This document shows, piece after piece, positions 17,169 to 25,140 of a DNA stretch of 64,000 bases (positions within the stretch are counted from its first letter, which is position 1; every line of letters begins with the position of its first letter). Both the position numbers and the translations under genes were made by a program. The stretch spans positions 1-64,000 of the forward strand of contig NZ_WQDA01000006.1 of the NCBI RefSeq assembly GCF_013032855.1, given 5' to 3'. This DNA comes from Ruegeria arenilitoris (GTDB lineage Bacteria > Pseudomonadota > Alphaproteobacteria > Rhodobacterales > Rhodobacteraceae). The notes below the pieces were generated by a model that searched no databases, was not told where the DNA came from, and saw nothing but the letters and a program-made list of their open reading frames with translations.

Positions 17169-17744
17169 TTATGTCGTCTGGTTTGGCAGGAAGCCCAGTG
17201 CTGCAGCCTTTTCCAATGCAGTTATCTCTGATGTTGGCAGCCACCAGTGTTTATCAATAGGTGACCATCTGGCTCCTAAGCTTTTTGCCTCGTCCTTTCT
17301 GGCATAAGGAACTACCAAGGCCACCCGTTCAGTATGGTCTACCTGTTGATTGCTCGCGGATGGCTGTTTTTTGTGCCGTTTCTTGTTAAGTTCATCTAGT
17401 GCCGCCAATGCTCTGGGGTCATCTAGAGGCCTTAGCGTCACGGTGCCTGCCCAGCTTGGAGTGGACCACTTCCGCCATGTCTTGTATGTGCCTGCGGCCG
17501 AAACTGTAGCCAGTTCATCCTTCAATACCCCATCTAATGAATACACATCCATTAGCACCGATGGGTTACCAAAGTATGGGGGAGGGGCAGTATAGTCTCC
17601 TACTGCGACTATGCGTGCACAGGTTTGACCCCAAGTAGTGCGTCTGATCCACAGGCCCGGTCCCGAGTGTTCCTTTATCATCTCGAATATGTTCTGTTGG
17701 GTGCTTTCCCGCCAATCATCTGTGCTCAATTTTCGATGCCTCAA
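17169..17744 (-). CDS. DUF5710-domain protein
   Basis: A 191-aa protein. The C-terminal 45 residues (RVALVVPYARKDEAKSLGAR, then W-x-P and HWWLP) form a DUF5710-type module, a short domain often attached to plasmid and phage primases or DNA-processing proteins. The N-terminal 125 residues are unrecognised; the linker is basic (KKRHKKQPS). It reads away from the NERD gene side and is preceded by a long AT-rich gap. A role in DNA handling is a weak inference from the module alone. It is the first gene inside the second island unit, next to left-end copy B. Confidence 0.6.
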   Translation of the reverse strand: MRHRKLSTDDWRESTQQNIFEMIKEHSGPGLWIRRTTWGQTCARIVAVGDYTAPPPYFGNPSVLMDVYSLDGVLKDELATVSAAGTYKTWRKWSTPSWAGTVTLRPLDDPRALAALDELNKKRHKKQPSASNQQVDHTERVALVVPYARKDEAKSLGARWSPIDKHWWLPTSEITALEKAAALGFLPNQTT

Positions 17745-18519
17745 TTGTTCTATTCGCTACTGTTCATAATGTAGTTTGGAATGAACTGGAGTAGGTGGTT
17801 GGTCCAATGTTGAAGCTGGGTATCGTGCTAACACAGGTAATAGCAAGGTCTCGCAAGACTGATGGTACTTTTTTTTGATGATCAAACTATGTGCGACCTA
17901 GTATTCGAGGCAGCCTATCAGAGTTGGTTGTGGGACAGCGTTTGCTGTTGTTTCTCTAATTACAGAACTTTGCCGGGATAGATGATGAGAATTATTATAA
18001 AACAAATAGATATGAGGTACTACATACTTTATATACATAGTCTATAACTGATGATGTTGATGCGGGCCAACTTATCCATACGGTTTGTGTATTGGTCTAC
18101 TGTGTATTATTTTGTTTGATTTAGTTGTTATACAAAGTGGTCGAATACTATCGGCTGTATATCCTTTTGTACGTCCAATGTATATACATGAGTTGTGTAA
18201 TTTATATAACGTTAAACACATTTACTACTATGCAACGCAGCAACTACATACTGTGATTATGGATACTACAATTCTCTAAAATTGCTGGGTACGTATATAC
18301 TATAGATGTACAGACTTTCATGTCCGTTGCTACATCGGATTGTGATCTATTGAATAACCTTGCAGAGGCAGACAGATCACACATTCGGTAAGTGAAATCT
18401 GAAATACAACCTTGTCGCGGCAGACAGATCACGCTTTTGCAATCTATCATTTCGGTTATTCGCTCAACTGAGGGAGGGCTTTAGCTGTACCGAAAATGGA
18501 CAACATTTTCTCCTACCTA
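17745..18519. other. AT-rich non-coding region in island
   Basis: These 775 bases are very AT-rich, far below the host composition, with no credible gene. Short open frames (for example 18085-18279) lack ribosome sites and have random-looking content. A pair of 25-base direct repeats lies at 18356-18380 and 18408-18432. The region could hold regulatory RNA or a binding-site cluster, but nothing recognisable is seen. Confidence 0.55.
18356..18432 (+). repeat. pair of 25-bp direct repeats
   Basis: 18356-18380 and 18408-18432 match at 22 of 25 positions; both start AACCTTG and end GGCAGACAGATCAC. The period is 52 bp, about five helical turns. They lie just downstream of the NERD gene end. Confidence 0.6.
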
Positions 18520-19293
18520 CTAAACAGCTTTTCGCGTGCCCCTACACTTGGGAAACTCCACGCAACCCCAGAAGGCGTTACCCGTTCTACGATTAGTTCG
18601 TTCGACCATATTGGCGCCGCATCGCGGGCAAGATCTTCCTATTCGTGCAACCGGTTTGTCTGTCGAGCTTTTGACCTTGGCGGCAGTCTTTCTCTGCAGA
18701 TTTTCCAGGTGTTCCTTCTGCGTCTCCCTGCCGTTTTCTAAGGCTGTGTTGCGTAGTTTCGTGACGTACGCGGTCACTTGTGCTTCCGAAAGTACAACCT
18801 GCTTCTCAATTGCAATTAGCCTGCCGAGGTCTTGCAGTCCCCAAGCGACGTTTTCTGGCATCGCCGTTTTGGGTTGGGCCGAGCCTGTGAACACCACAAA
18901 GTTGTACAATAGACTTTGCTCAATACCCAGGATGACTTGGACAGCTTTCACGTGGGCATAGTTCTGCCGAAGTGGATTTTGAAAACTGCGGCGCTTGCCA
19001 CCTTTTAGCACTTGGGTCCAATTTCGTTGGTCGGAACTGCCAAAAATCCAACCGGACATATTCTTTGTCTCAATAACAAAGATGCCATAGCGAGAAATCA
19101 GGAGATGGTCTATCTGAGTGGTGCCACCGGCTACGGGAAGCGTTAAATCGGACAAGACCTGATAGTCTTTTTCGTTCAATACTGATGTGAGTGCTGAATG
19201 CACCCGACGTTCACCTCTGGCGCCTTTTCTTTCAGGTGTATTGTAACTTGCTTCAAGTGCCCAAAAAGCGGATTTCAACAGGAATTTTAGCAT
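18520..19293 (-). CDS. NERD-domain nuclease with C-terminal topoisomerase-type zinc finger
   Basis: A 257-aa protein. The NERD (nuclease-related) domain spans about residues 22-140. The PD-(D/E)xK-like core is readable as QIDHLLIS (Asp62), then FVIETKN (Glu75, Lys77). The C-terminus has a four-cysteine zinc ribbon (Cys222, Cys225, Cys244, Cys250) of the topoisomerase I C4 type, a DNA-binding module. A coiled, charged linker lies at 180-215. NERD proteins with zinc fingers are frequent in mobile elements and have been proposed as DNA-processing or defence nucleases. This one is an island gene flanked by the resolvase and an AT-rich gap. Confidence 0.82.
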   Translation of the reverse strand: MLKFLLKSAFWALEASYNTPERKGARGERRVHSALTSVLNEKDYQVLSDLTLPVAGGTTQIDHLLISRYGIFVIETKNMSGWIFGSSDQRNWTQVLKGGKRRSFQNPLRQNYAHVKAVQVILGIEQSLLYNFVVFTGSAQPKTAMPENVAWGLQDLGRLIAIEKQVVLSEAQVTAYVTKLRNTALENGRETQKEHLENLQRKTAAKVKSSTDKPVARIGRSCPRCGANMVERTNRRTGNAFWGCVEFPKCRGTRKAV

Positions 19294-19527
19294 AGCAATT
19301 CAAACTATTCCTTTGTCGAAGTTGACCTAAAGTTGTACTGCTGCGCACCAGGCTCGGAATTTGAATGGACATTTTGTTACTTTGGTTTTTTGAAGGTCGA
19401 CCGCTTGTTAGCAGGCGCCAGAAGGTTGTTAGATTATGACAAATTTGGTGCTCCTAAGTGCAAAAGAAGATAGATTGTTTTGGGCAATTCGCACCAATTA
19501 AGAGCCTTTATACATCTTGAAGAAAAG

Positions 19528-20085
19528 CTATTGTCGCGCACCAAGTATGCGATACACGGACGCCCGACCTATACCCAACCTACGAGAGATTTCTGTAGCG
19601 CCGATCCCTTCACTCGCAAGAGCAATCACATCGCCCGACTTTGCCTTTGCCGTGGGTTTGCGACCCTTGTACTTACCTGCAGCCTTTGCTTTAGCAATTC
19701 CTTCCCGCTGACGTTCCAGCATAATCTCTCGCTCAAACTCGGCAACGCTTCCCAATAGGTTTAACATCAGCTTGCCTTGAGCAGTTGAGGTGTCGAGGTT
19801 CAATCCCATGACTGTTAGATGCGCCCCAACGCCCTCAAGTTGACCGCGGATTTCCATTAGGTGGGCCATAGAGCGTGCAAGGCGGTCCAGTTTGGTGACT
19901 ACTAGGTGATCGCCCTCTCGGATGAAATTCAGCGCCTCTGTGAGCTTCTCACGCGCTCTCACATCCACTGAGGATACCTGTTCGGTGAATACCTTCTCGC
20001 ACCCGGCTAGTTCCAGTTCCCGTAGTTGAGCATCAAGTCCAGCCGTTTGATCCAAAGTGGAAGTCCTAGCATAGCCAACAAGCAT
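19528..20085 (-). CDS. serine recombinase (resolvase/invertase family)
   Basis: A 185-aa small serine recombinase. The catalytic Ser9 is in VGYARTSTLDQ. The family blocks LVVTKLDRLARS, GLNLDTSTAQGKLMLNLLGSVAEFER and a C-terminal helix-turn-helix (GIGATEISRRLGIGRASVYRIL) are complete, so the protein looks active. The length is standard for Tn3-type resolvases or DNA invertases. Inverted-repeat subsites lie immediately upstream (20096-20161), compatible with a res site that also autoregulates the gene. In an integrative island it could resolve multimers or invert a segment; no invertible repeat pair was found. Confidence 0.92.
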   Translation of the reverse strand: MLVGYARTSTLDQTAGLDAQLRELELAGCEKVFTEQVSSVDVRAREKLTEALNFIREGDHLVVTKLDRLARSMAHLMEIRGQLEGVGAHLTVMGLNLDTSTAQGKLMLNLLGSVAEFEREIMLERQREGIAKAKAAGKYKGRKPTAKAKSGDVIALASEGIGATEISRRLGIGRASVYRILGARQ

Positions 20086-20095
20086 GATCTTTTCC

Positions 20096-20161
20096 GTCTC
20101 TCAAAGTCTTAGATATTGAGATACATACGGTCTCAAAAGTCGAAGTCAATATCTGTGAGAC
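20096..20161. promoter_or_regulatory. candidate res site for the serine recombinase
   Basis: There are two subsites. 20096-20124 has arms GTCTCTCAA/TTGAGATAC (one mismatch). 20130-20161 has arms GTCTCA/TGAGAC. Sizes of 29 and 32 bp resemble resolvase subsites I and II. The site sits between the recombinase start and the EVE gene. Confidence 0.5.
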
Positions 20162-20275
20162 ACACTTTTCTTGTGGGCCAGTTGTGTCGCTGGGGCAGGG
20201 CCTAGTGAGAAAACCAATACCGAAAACATTCAATTATAGGTTGTGAATGTTGACCTTCTACTAGACAGTGCCGCT

Positions 20276-21475
20276 ATGAACACTTGGATATTTCAAACCA
20301 ACCCCGATCACTATGACGTAGACAGCCTCTTGGCTTCACCGATCAGAATAATTCTATTCACAGCAAGGCAAGGTGCGTCGCGAATGATGCCAGGAGACAC
20401 CGTTTACCTGTGGCGCTCAAAGGGGAAGAGCGGGGCAGTGTCCGGCATTATCGCAAAAGGGCGCCTGCTTGACACGCCATCTATGCGAGTTGACGACAGC
20501 GAAGGGAGCCAATTTTGGATAAATCCAGCTGAAGCCAAAGAACCCGGCATGAGGATAAAGCTGCAGATCGAAGAGGTTGCCAACAAAAAGGAAATCATAC
20601 AGCGCGAATGGCTGACGCAGGACCCAGTCTTAAGTGATCTAACTATTCTCAAGATGGCGAATAGCTCGAACTACTCTGTCCAAGGTGAGCATTTAGAAAG
20701 GATCAATTCTCTTTGGGCGCACACCGGCGTGGCCTGGACCAGAGCGGAAAGCTTAGCCGCACTTCACACGTACCAAAAAACGTATGGAGGCAAGCTTTCA
20801 CGACTGCCCGGTTCTCCAATTGCGGAAACCTCCGCCCTGATCGGAAGGGCAATCGGAGGGGTCTACAACAAAGTGCTTAACTTCCGCCATTTAGACCCCA
20901 GAGACCAGCGGGCAGGGCTTTCCGGAGCCGGAGAGGTAGATAGCCAAGTCTGGAATGAGTTCTATGACGTTTCTAGTGGAGAGATCGACACGGATGCCCT
21001 TGAGCTTGAGTATCAAAGACTTTGGGAAAAGCCTGCTTTGCAGGAGCATACCAGTTTCAATACAGTTTCTGAAACAGAGGTAGCTAACACCAAAGGAAGC
21101 TACCGTCCTGGCCCAGCGCCTAGACCCGGTGAATACACCACTATAGTTGAGAAAGCGGATGCGTACCTGGTTTATGTCCTGGAGCTTAGTAACAAGAAAG
21201 CGGTCAAGGTTGGGATGTCTAGCGACCCCAATTCTCGCCTAAGCGACTACAACCACAAGATCATTCCTGAGATCACTGGGCTAACCTGGAAACTCGCTTT
21301 TACACACCAATTCAAGAGTGTCGAAGATGCCGTCGCCGTTGAGCAGAAAGTCATAAAAAAATTCTCGCAAATGCAGCTTCCGAGTAACGGAGAGGTGTTG
21401 AAGGGCGTGTCTGCGATGGATGTCCAGTTAGAAGTAATAAAGGCGGCACGTGCACAAGAAGCCGTACCTTCTTAA
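20276..21475 (+). CDS. EVE-domain / GIY-YIG-type nuclease fusion (candidate modification-dependent endonuclease)
   Basis: A 399-aa three-part protein. Residues 1-130 form an EVE (YTH-like) domain: MNTWIFQTNPDHYD at the very start, MMPGDTVYLWRS, and GIIAKGRLL. EVE domains flip out and bind modified bases. Residues 150-250 (PIAETSALIGR, NFRHLDPRDQRAGLSGAG, VW.EF) resemble the N-terminal head domain I know from McrA-like HNH endonucleases. Residues 295-375 are GIY-YIG/T5orf172-like: YLVYVLEL, KVGMSSDPNSRL (Lys311, Arg321) and Glu356 in VEQKVIKKF. The combination fits a restriction enzyme against modified DNA. The start at 20276 gives the canonical EVE N-terminus; a GTG at 20243 is an alternative. 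It is divergent from the resolvase gene. Confidence 0.75.
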   Translation: MNTWIFQTNPDHYDVDSLLASPIRIILFTARQGASRMMPGDTVYLWRSKGKSGAVSGIIAKGRLLDTPSMRVDDSEGSQFWINPAEAKEPGMRIKLQIEEVANKKEIIQREWLTQDPVLSDLTILKMANSSNYSVQGEHLERINSLWAHTGVAWTRAESLAALHTYQKTYGGKLSRLPGSPIAETSALIGRAIGGVYNKVLNFRHLDPRDQRAGLSGAGEVDSQVWNEFYDVSSGEIDTDALELEYQRLWEKPALQEHTSFNTVSETEVANTKGSYRPGPAPRPGEYTTIVEKADAYLVYVLELSNKKAVKVGMSSDPNSRLSDYNHKIIPEITGLTWKLAFTHQFKSVEDAVAVEQKVIKKFSQMQLPSNGEVLKGVSAMDVQLEVIKAARAQEAVPS

Positions 21476-21546
21476 AGACATTGCTCGCATATCGACTTGC
21501 ACTCAACTTTGGCGGCAGTAAGTTTCCCAAAACGAACGGAGGGAAC

Positions 21547-21786
21547 ATGAAAAAAGTAGAGATTTATAAGCGGGTAAAAGGTCCAATGGACAACTATGAG
21601 GACTGGTATTACCTGCAGGCTGATGAAGAAAGCTTCTTTAGCGTGCTCCATGAGTGGAGCCATGTAAGCCCCAATCTCAAGACCAATACCGGGTCGAAGC
21701 AGTACACCATTGAAGACTTCCTTGCTAGCTCGGATGTGCACACCGGGGCACAAGCTGCGGTCCGAGAAAAGATGCGTAGCCGTTAA
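21547..21786 (+). CDS. hypothetical 79-aa protein
   Basis: A 79-aa acidic, aromatic-rich protein (MDNYEDWYYLQADEESFF) with no membrane segment or known motif. The ribosome site GGAGGGAAC before the ATG is excellent, which is the main support and fixes the start. It lies 71 bases after the EVE-nuclease gene on the same strand, so it could be an accessory or immunity partner. That is inference from position only. I do not recognise the family. Confidence 0.55.
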   Translation: MKKVEIYKRVKGPMDNYEDWYYLQADEESFFSVLHEWSHVSPNLKTNTGSKQYTIEDFLASSDVHTGAQAAVREKMRSR

Positions 21787-21964
21787 AGCTCCAAAGCAAC
21801 AAAGTGTACTAAGTGTGGCGCGCCTTGTTCAGGCAGGACGCGCGCCACCCTATGGGGGAATTGAGTTTGGCCATACCATTAGATGCCCCCTTGAAAAAAT
21901 GTGTCGCAAAATCTCGTTGGCTCCATACCGGAATACCAATTCATTAACGCTATCGCCCTTATTC

Positions 21965-23710
21965 CTATTGGTAGCCAGCGATGTGGCGGAGCGACAAGTC
22001 CTTGTGCGTCACCTTGCACACCGCCTCGTAAAGCACTGGTAGGGGCACAATGCCGTCGCCATAGCGTCCTGCCATGCCGGTTAACGCATGACCCAAGAGG
22101 ATGTCATTGATGTCAGGGTTCACCCCGGCATGACGACATGCGTCTTTGAAGGTGTGGCGGAAGGAATGGAACGAAGTCTTGCGCGTCTTTGCGCCAATGC
22201 TTTTGATATAGCGGCTAAAGTCCTTGCTGGCCTGCTCTGAGTGGTAGCCCATGGCCCCGACTTTTAGCTCCGGGAATACCCGCGTTCGGCCCACGTCCCG
22301 TTGTGATTGAACGAAGCGTAAGAAGCCAAGGCGGACTAACTCGGGATGTATGGGAACGATCCTGCTTTTGCCGAACTTCACACGTTGGTCTTCGTCGCCC
22401 TCGTGGACCCGGATTAGGGGTATGCCATCTTCTTGGTCGATGTCTTTAACGCTCAACTGGCACAACTCGTTCAGTCGTGCGCCAGTCCATAGGCCGAGTA
22501 GCGGAAGCCAGTACCAACTGGTGTCGCAAAGGTCTGTATCTCCCGGCACTGTGCGAAACCGCCTAGATTTGCATCCGGTGTAGAGAGGGCTGTTGAAGAT
22601 GGTTTGCAGTTGCTCTTTGCTGAATGGGTCGTGTTGGTTTCTGGCATTGTTGTTGTCAAGTATCTTCATTGGCCCAAAGATGTCTGCAACCTCTTCGTCC
22701 AACTGCTTGTTCGCCCAATTCCAAGTTGTCTGTAGTCTTACCAAGGCTTTGTTAATCGTGCCAACAGATAGGGTTGGTAGATTGAGACCCTTGGCGGTTT
22801 GTATGGCCTCTCTGGCAGGTAAGCCAATCGTTTGCGGTAGTTTGTTCCTATTGGCAGGAAGCTCAATGAGGGCATTCTTAAAGTCGCGCGCGTCAGATTT
22901 GTTATAGTCTAGAACCGGGCGGTCGCCCTGCAATTCGATGAACAAGCCTGTCCAAGACTTGTAGTCGTTCACCAGCTTGGCTGACCATTGATCGGTTCGC
23001 TCGGCCTCCGCTTTTCTCTCAGAAAATAGGGTGGACAGTAGCGGGCTTGAAAGCGTCTCTGGGGGCTTCTTAGCAGCTTTGGTGGGGACGGTGTCGGAGC
23101 TTCGTGGGGCGCTTTCTGGGGCGCTATCAGGCGTGCTGGGTGGCGCGCTGAAATTGTATGCCTCGAAGGTCTTGTTGTGCTCCAGCATTGCTTCATGAAA
23201 GCCGATCCAAGCCCTCCGAATTTCATCAAGAATTGCCCACTGGGTTTTGGCAGGTTGCTTCTGGGGGACGCCAGATGCATCGCAAAAGGATTGGTACTGC
23301 TGGGTTGCGTAGCCCTTCTGCATCATGCCCCAGAAGTCTTCGTTGTCCGCCTCATGAAGACGGATGGTGTCAGCTATGCGTTCTTTCTCTAGTTCGGTAT
23401 AGGGACCGAGTTCATCTCTACGTGCCTTTGCCTTCTTTAGTACTTCCGTGAAGTGCTCATGCACCTTTGTGCGCAGTTCGCCGTGGTTCATGCCCGATGC
23501 TTCTATGTGCTTTGTTATTGTGTCGCCGCACACTGCAAGACGCCGTGCCAGAGTACCAGCCTCTTTAGGGCATCTTGTGCGCAACGACACCCGAAGGGTC
23601 CTACGTATAGTGTTTGGTCTAGTGCAGTGTTTTCGTGTCGTGTCGGGTATTGGCCAACGGAAGTAATATATGCCGTGTCTGGACAGAGAGAGATATGCAT
23701 GCAGCTTCAT
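21965..23710 (-). CDS. tyrosine recombinase / integrase of the island
   Basis: A 581-aa integrase. It has an N-terminal DUF6538-like segment (SRHGIYYFRWPIP), an SAM-like core-binding region (about 225-345) and a C-terminal catalytic domain. The catalytic residues are Arg412 (TGARLNEL), a probable Lys448, His515 and Arg518 (HSFRHT), His541 (LLGHAL) and the nucleophile Tyr550 (GRYGDG). All are present, so it looks functional. The low-complexity Pro/Ser stretch at 188-220 is a linker. The gene reads away from tRNA-Ala and starts 64 bases from it. Tandem GTGTCACAC sites lie between the two. It is surely responsible for integration at the 19-bp tRNA core. Confidence 0.93.
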   Translation of the reverse strand: MKLHAYLSLSRHGIYYFRWPIPDTTRKHCTRPNTIRRTLRVSLRTRCPKEAGTLARRLAVCGDTITKHIEASGMNHGELRTKVHEHFTEVLKKAKARRDELGPYTELEKERIADTIRLHEADNEDFWGMMQKGYATQQYQSFCDASGVPQKQPAKTQWAILDEIRRAWIGFHEAMLEHNKTFEAYNFSAPPSTPDSAPESAPRSSDTVPTKAAKKPPETLSSPLLSTLFSERKAEAERTDQWSAKLVNDYKSWTGLFIELQGDRPVLDYNKSDARDFKNALIELPANRNKLPQTIGLPAREAIQTAKGLNLPTLSVGTINKALVRLQTTWNWANKQLDEEVADIFGPMKILDNNNARNQHDPFSKEQLQTIFNSPLYTGCKSRRFRTVPGDTDLCDTSWYWLPLLGLWTGARLNELCQLSVKDIDQEDGIPLIRVHEGDEDQRVKFGKSRIVPIHPELVRLGFLRFVQSQRDVGRTRVFPELKVGAMGYHSEQASKDFSRYIKSIGAKTRKTSFHSFRHTFKDACRHAGVNPDINDILLGHALTGMAGRYGDGIVPLPVLYEAVCKVTHKDLSLRHIAGYQ

Positions 23711-23712
23711 TT

Positions 23713-23735
23713 TGTGTCACACCTGTGTGTCACAC
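23713..23735. promoter_or_regulatory. candidate integrase arm-binding sites, right end
   Basis: Two TGTGTCACAC copies (23713-23722 and 23726-23735) are spaced 13 bp start to start, immediately upstream of the integrase ATG. Related motifs end both left-end repeats (15677-15686, 17119-17140), as expected for arm-type sites. Confidence 0.55.
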
Positions 23736-23773
23736 TGCTCTAATGCATACTATCTAGTTGTATTGTTAGGTTT

Positions 23774-23849
<76 letters not shown>

Positions 23850-23993
23850 TTTCCGGTACCGCCTGTGCGGTGGACGGACGTTTATGAAACGACGTGCGCG
23901 AGTGCAAGACCAAAAAATCGGATTCGGCGAAAAAAGATGCGCGGCGCACGGGGCGCATCGGGGCGCGGGGCAGCCTGCGCCGCCCCGGCCGGA

Positions 23994-24314
23994 TCACGAG
24001 TCTTCGTCTTCCGACGCGACGTCGGTGATGTCGTCCAACGAGACGTTGTCTTCGTCGTCGTCCTCAAGCAGATCATCGTCCAGATCGACATCGACTGCGT
24101 CATCATCGTCCAGCAGTTCGTCATCGGACGAGGCTTCGCGCGCCTTGACCGACGCTGCATCTTCGGCGTCGGCTGCGATCATCCGGCTTTTGCCGGTTTC
24201 CAATTCCACGATCTCGCCGGTGTAGGGGCTGATGATCGGGTCCTTGTTCAGGTCGTAAAACCGTTTGCCAGTGGTCGGACAAACGCGCTTTACGCCCCAT
24301 TCTTCCTTGGGCAT
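23994..24314 (-). CDS. TIGR02300 family protein
   Basis: A 106-aa protein. The conserved N-terminal 45 residues (EEWGVKRVCPTTGKRFYDLN, then PIISPYTGE) are followed by a very acidic Asp/Glu-rich tail. This architecture defines the TIGR02300 family, which is common in Alphaproteobacteria and has no assigned function. Only one Cys is present in the N-terminal motif, so a lone zinc ribbon is unlikely. It lies directly upstream of tRNA-Ala(GGC) on the same strand and may be co-transcribed with it. The ATG at 24314 has the expected family start MPKEEWGVKR. Confidence 0.88.
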   Translation of the reverse strand: MPKEEWGVKRVCPTTGKRFYDLNKDPIISPYTGEIVELETGKSRMIAADAEDAASVKAREASSDDELLDDDDAVDVDLDDDLLEDDDEDNVSLDDITDVASEDEDS

Positions 24315-24414
24315 GTCAATTCCCCTTGATATCAGGTGAGTCGTATCAACGATTCAGGTCACCTGCCACATGCGGCGGGTACTGTCAAAGCCTTTGCGCC
24401 AAGGAGATCGCACC

Positions 24415-25110
24415 ATGGGGCGACATTCATTGCCCGGACAGCCTCCCGTTGCGCTGACCTTGCGCAAATCGGCGCGGGCACGCCGCATAAGCTTGCGGAT
24501 TTCCCAGTTGGATGGCCGGGTTACGTTGACTTATCCGCAGGCTGTGTCCGAATCCGAGGCGATCGGCTTTGCGCGCTCAAAGGAGGACTGGATCCGCCAG
24601 CATCTGGGCGCGCGGCCCGTTCCGGCGTCGGTCGGCTTCGGGGAAACCCTGCCGGTCGAAGGTGTGCCAAGGCGAATCGTGCCGGCGGAGGGGCGCCGGG
24701 TCAGTTTGCACGCCGATCAGGTTGCGGTGCCCGAAGGGGCCGAAGCGCGGCGCCTCGCCCGCTTTTTGAAAGAGCTGGCGCGTGATCGCTTGACCGAAGC
24801 CTGCGACGACTATGCGGCCATGCTGGGGCGGGGCTACTCCAGTCTGACGATGCGCGATACACGGTCGCGGTGGGGGTCGTGCAGTGCAGCGGGAGGGTTG
24901 ATGTTTTCGTGGCGGCTGATTCTGGCGCCCCCCGAAATCCTGCACTATGTCGCGGCTCATGAGGTCGCGCATCTGGCCGAGATGAACCATTCGGCGGCGT
25001 TCTGGGCGCAGGTCGAGCGGCTTTTTGGGCCGTACAAAGCGGCCCGGCACTGGCTGCGCGACAATGGGGCCGAACTGCACCGTTACAGGTTCGATGCGCC
25101 CGCCGGTTGA
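24415..25110 (+). CDS. YgjP/SprT-like M48-family metal-dependent hydrolase
   Basis: A 231-aa protein of the YgjP-like metallopeptidase family (DUF45). The zinc motif HEVAH (182-186) and a third ligand His192 (EMNHSAAFW) are present, preceded by the family block RWGSCSAAGGLMFSWRL. E. coli YgjP has been reported to act on UTP, but the family role is poorly settled. The start at 24415 follows a strong AAGGAGAT site; an ATG 15 codons upstream lacks one. It is divergent from the TIGR02300 gene and is followed by a GntR regulator 30 bases downstream. Confidence 0.85.
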   Translation: MGRHSLPGQPPVALTLRKSARARRISLRISQLDGRVTLTYPQAVSESEAIGFARSKEDWIRQHLGARPVPASVGFGETLPVEGVPRRIVPAEGRRVSLHADQVAVPEGAEARRLARFLKELARDRLTEACDDYAAMLGRGYSSLTMRDTRSRWGSCSAAGGLMFSWRLILAPPEILHYVAAHEVAHLAEMNHSAAFWAQVERLFGPYKAARHWLRDNGAELHRYRFDAPAG

Positions 25111-25140
25111 CGTCACGGGGATTTGTGATCACATGAGGGC

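Noticed and set aside
18085-18279. Small plus-strand ORF in the AT-rich block
   Set aside because: No ribosome site, and the composition is as expected from AT-rich random sequence.
18356-18432. CRISPR array
   Set aside because: There are only two imperfect repeats, and no further units or cas genes are present.
19528-20085. Transposon Tn3-type with transposase
   Set aside because: No transposase gene or terminal inverted repeats are visible around the resolvase.
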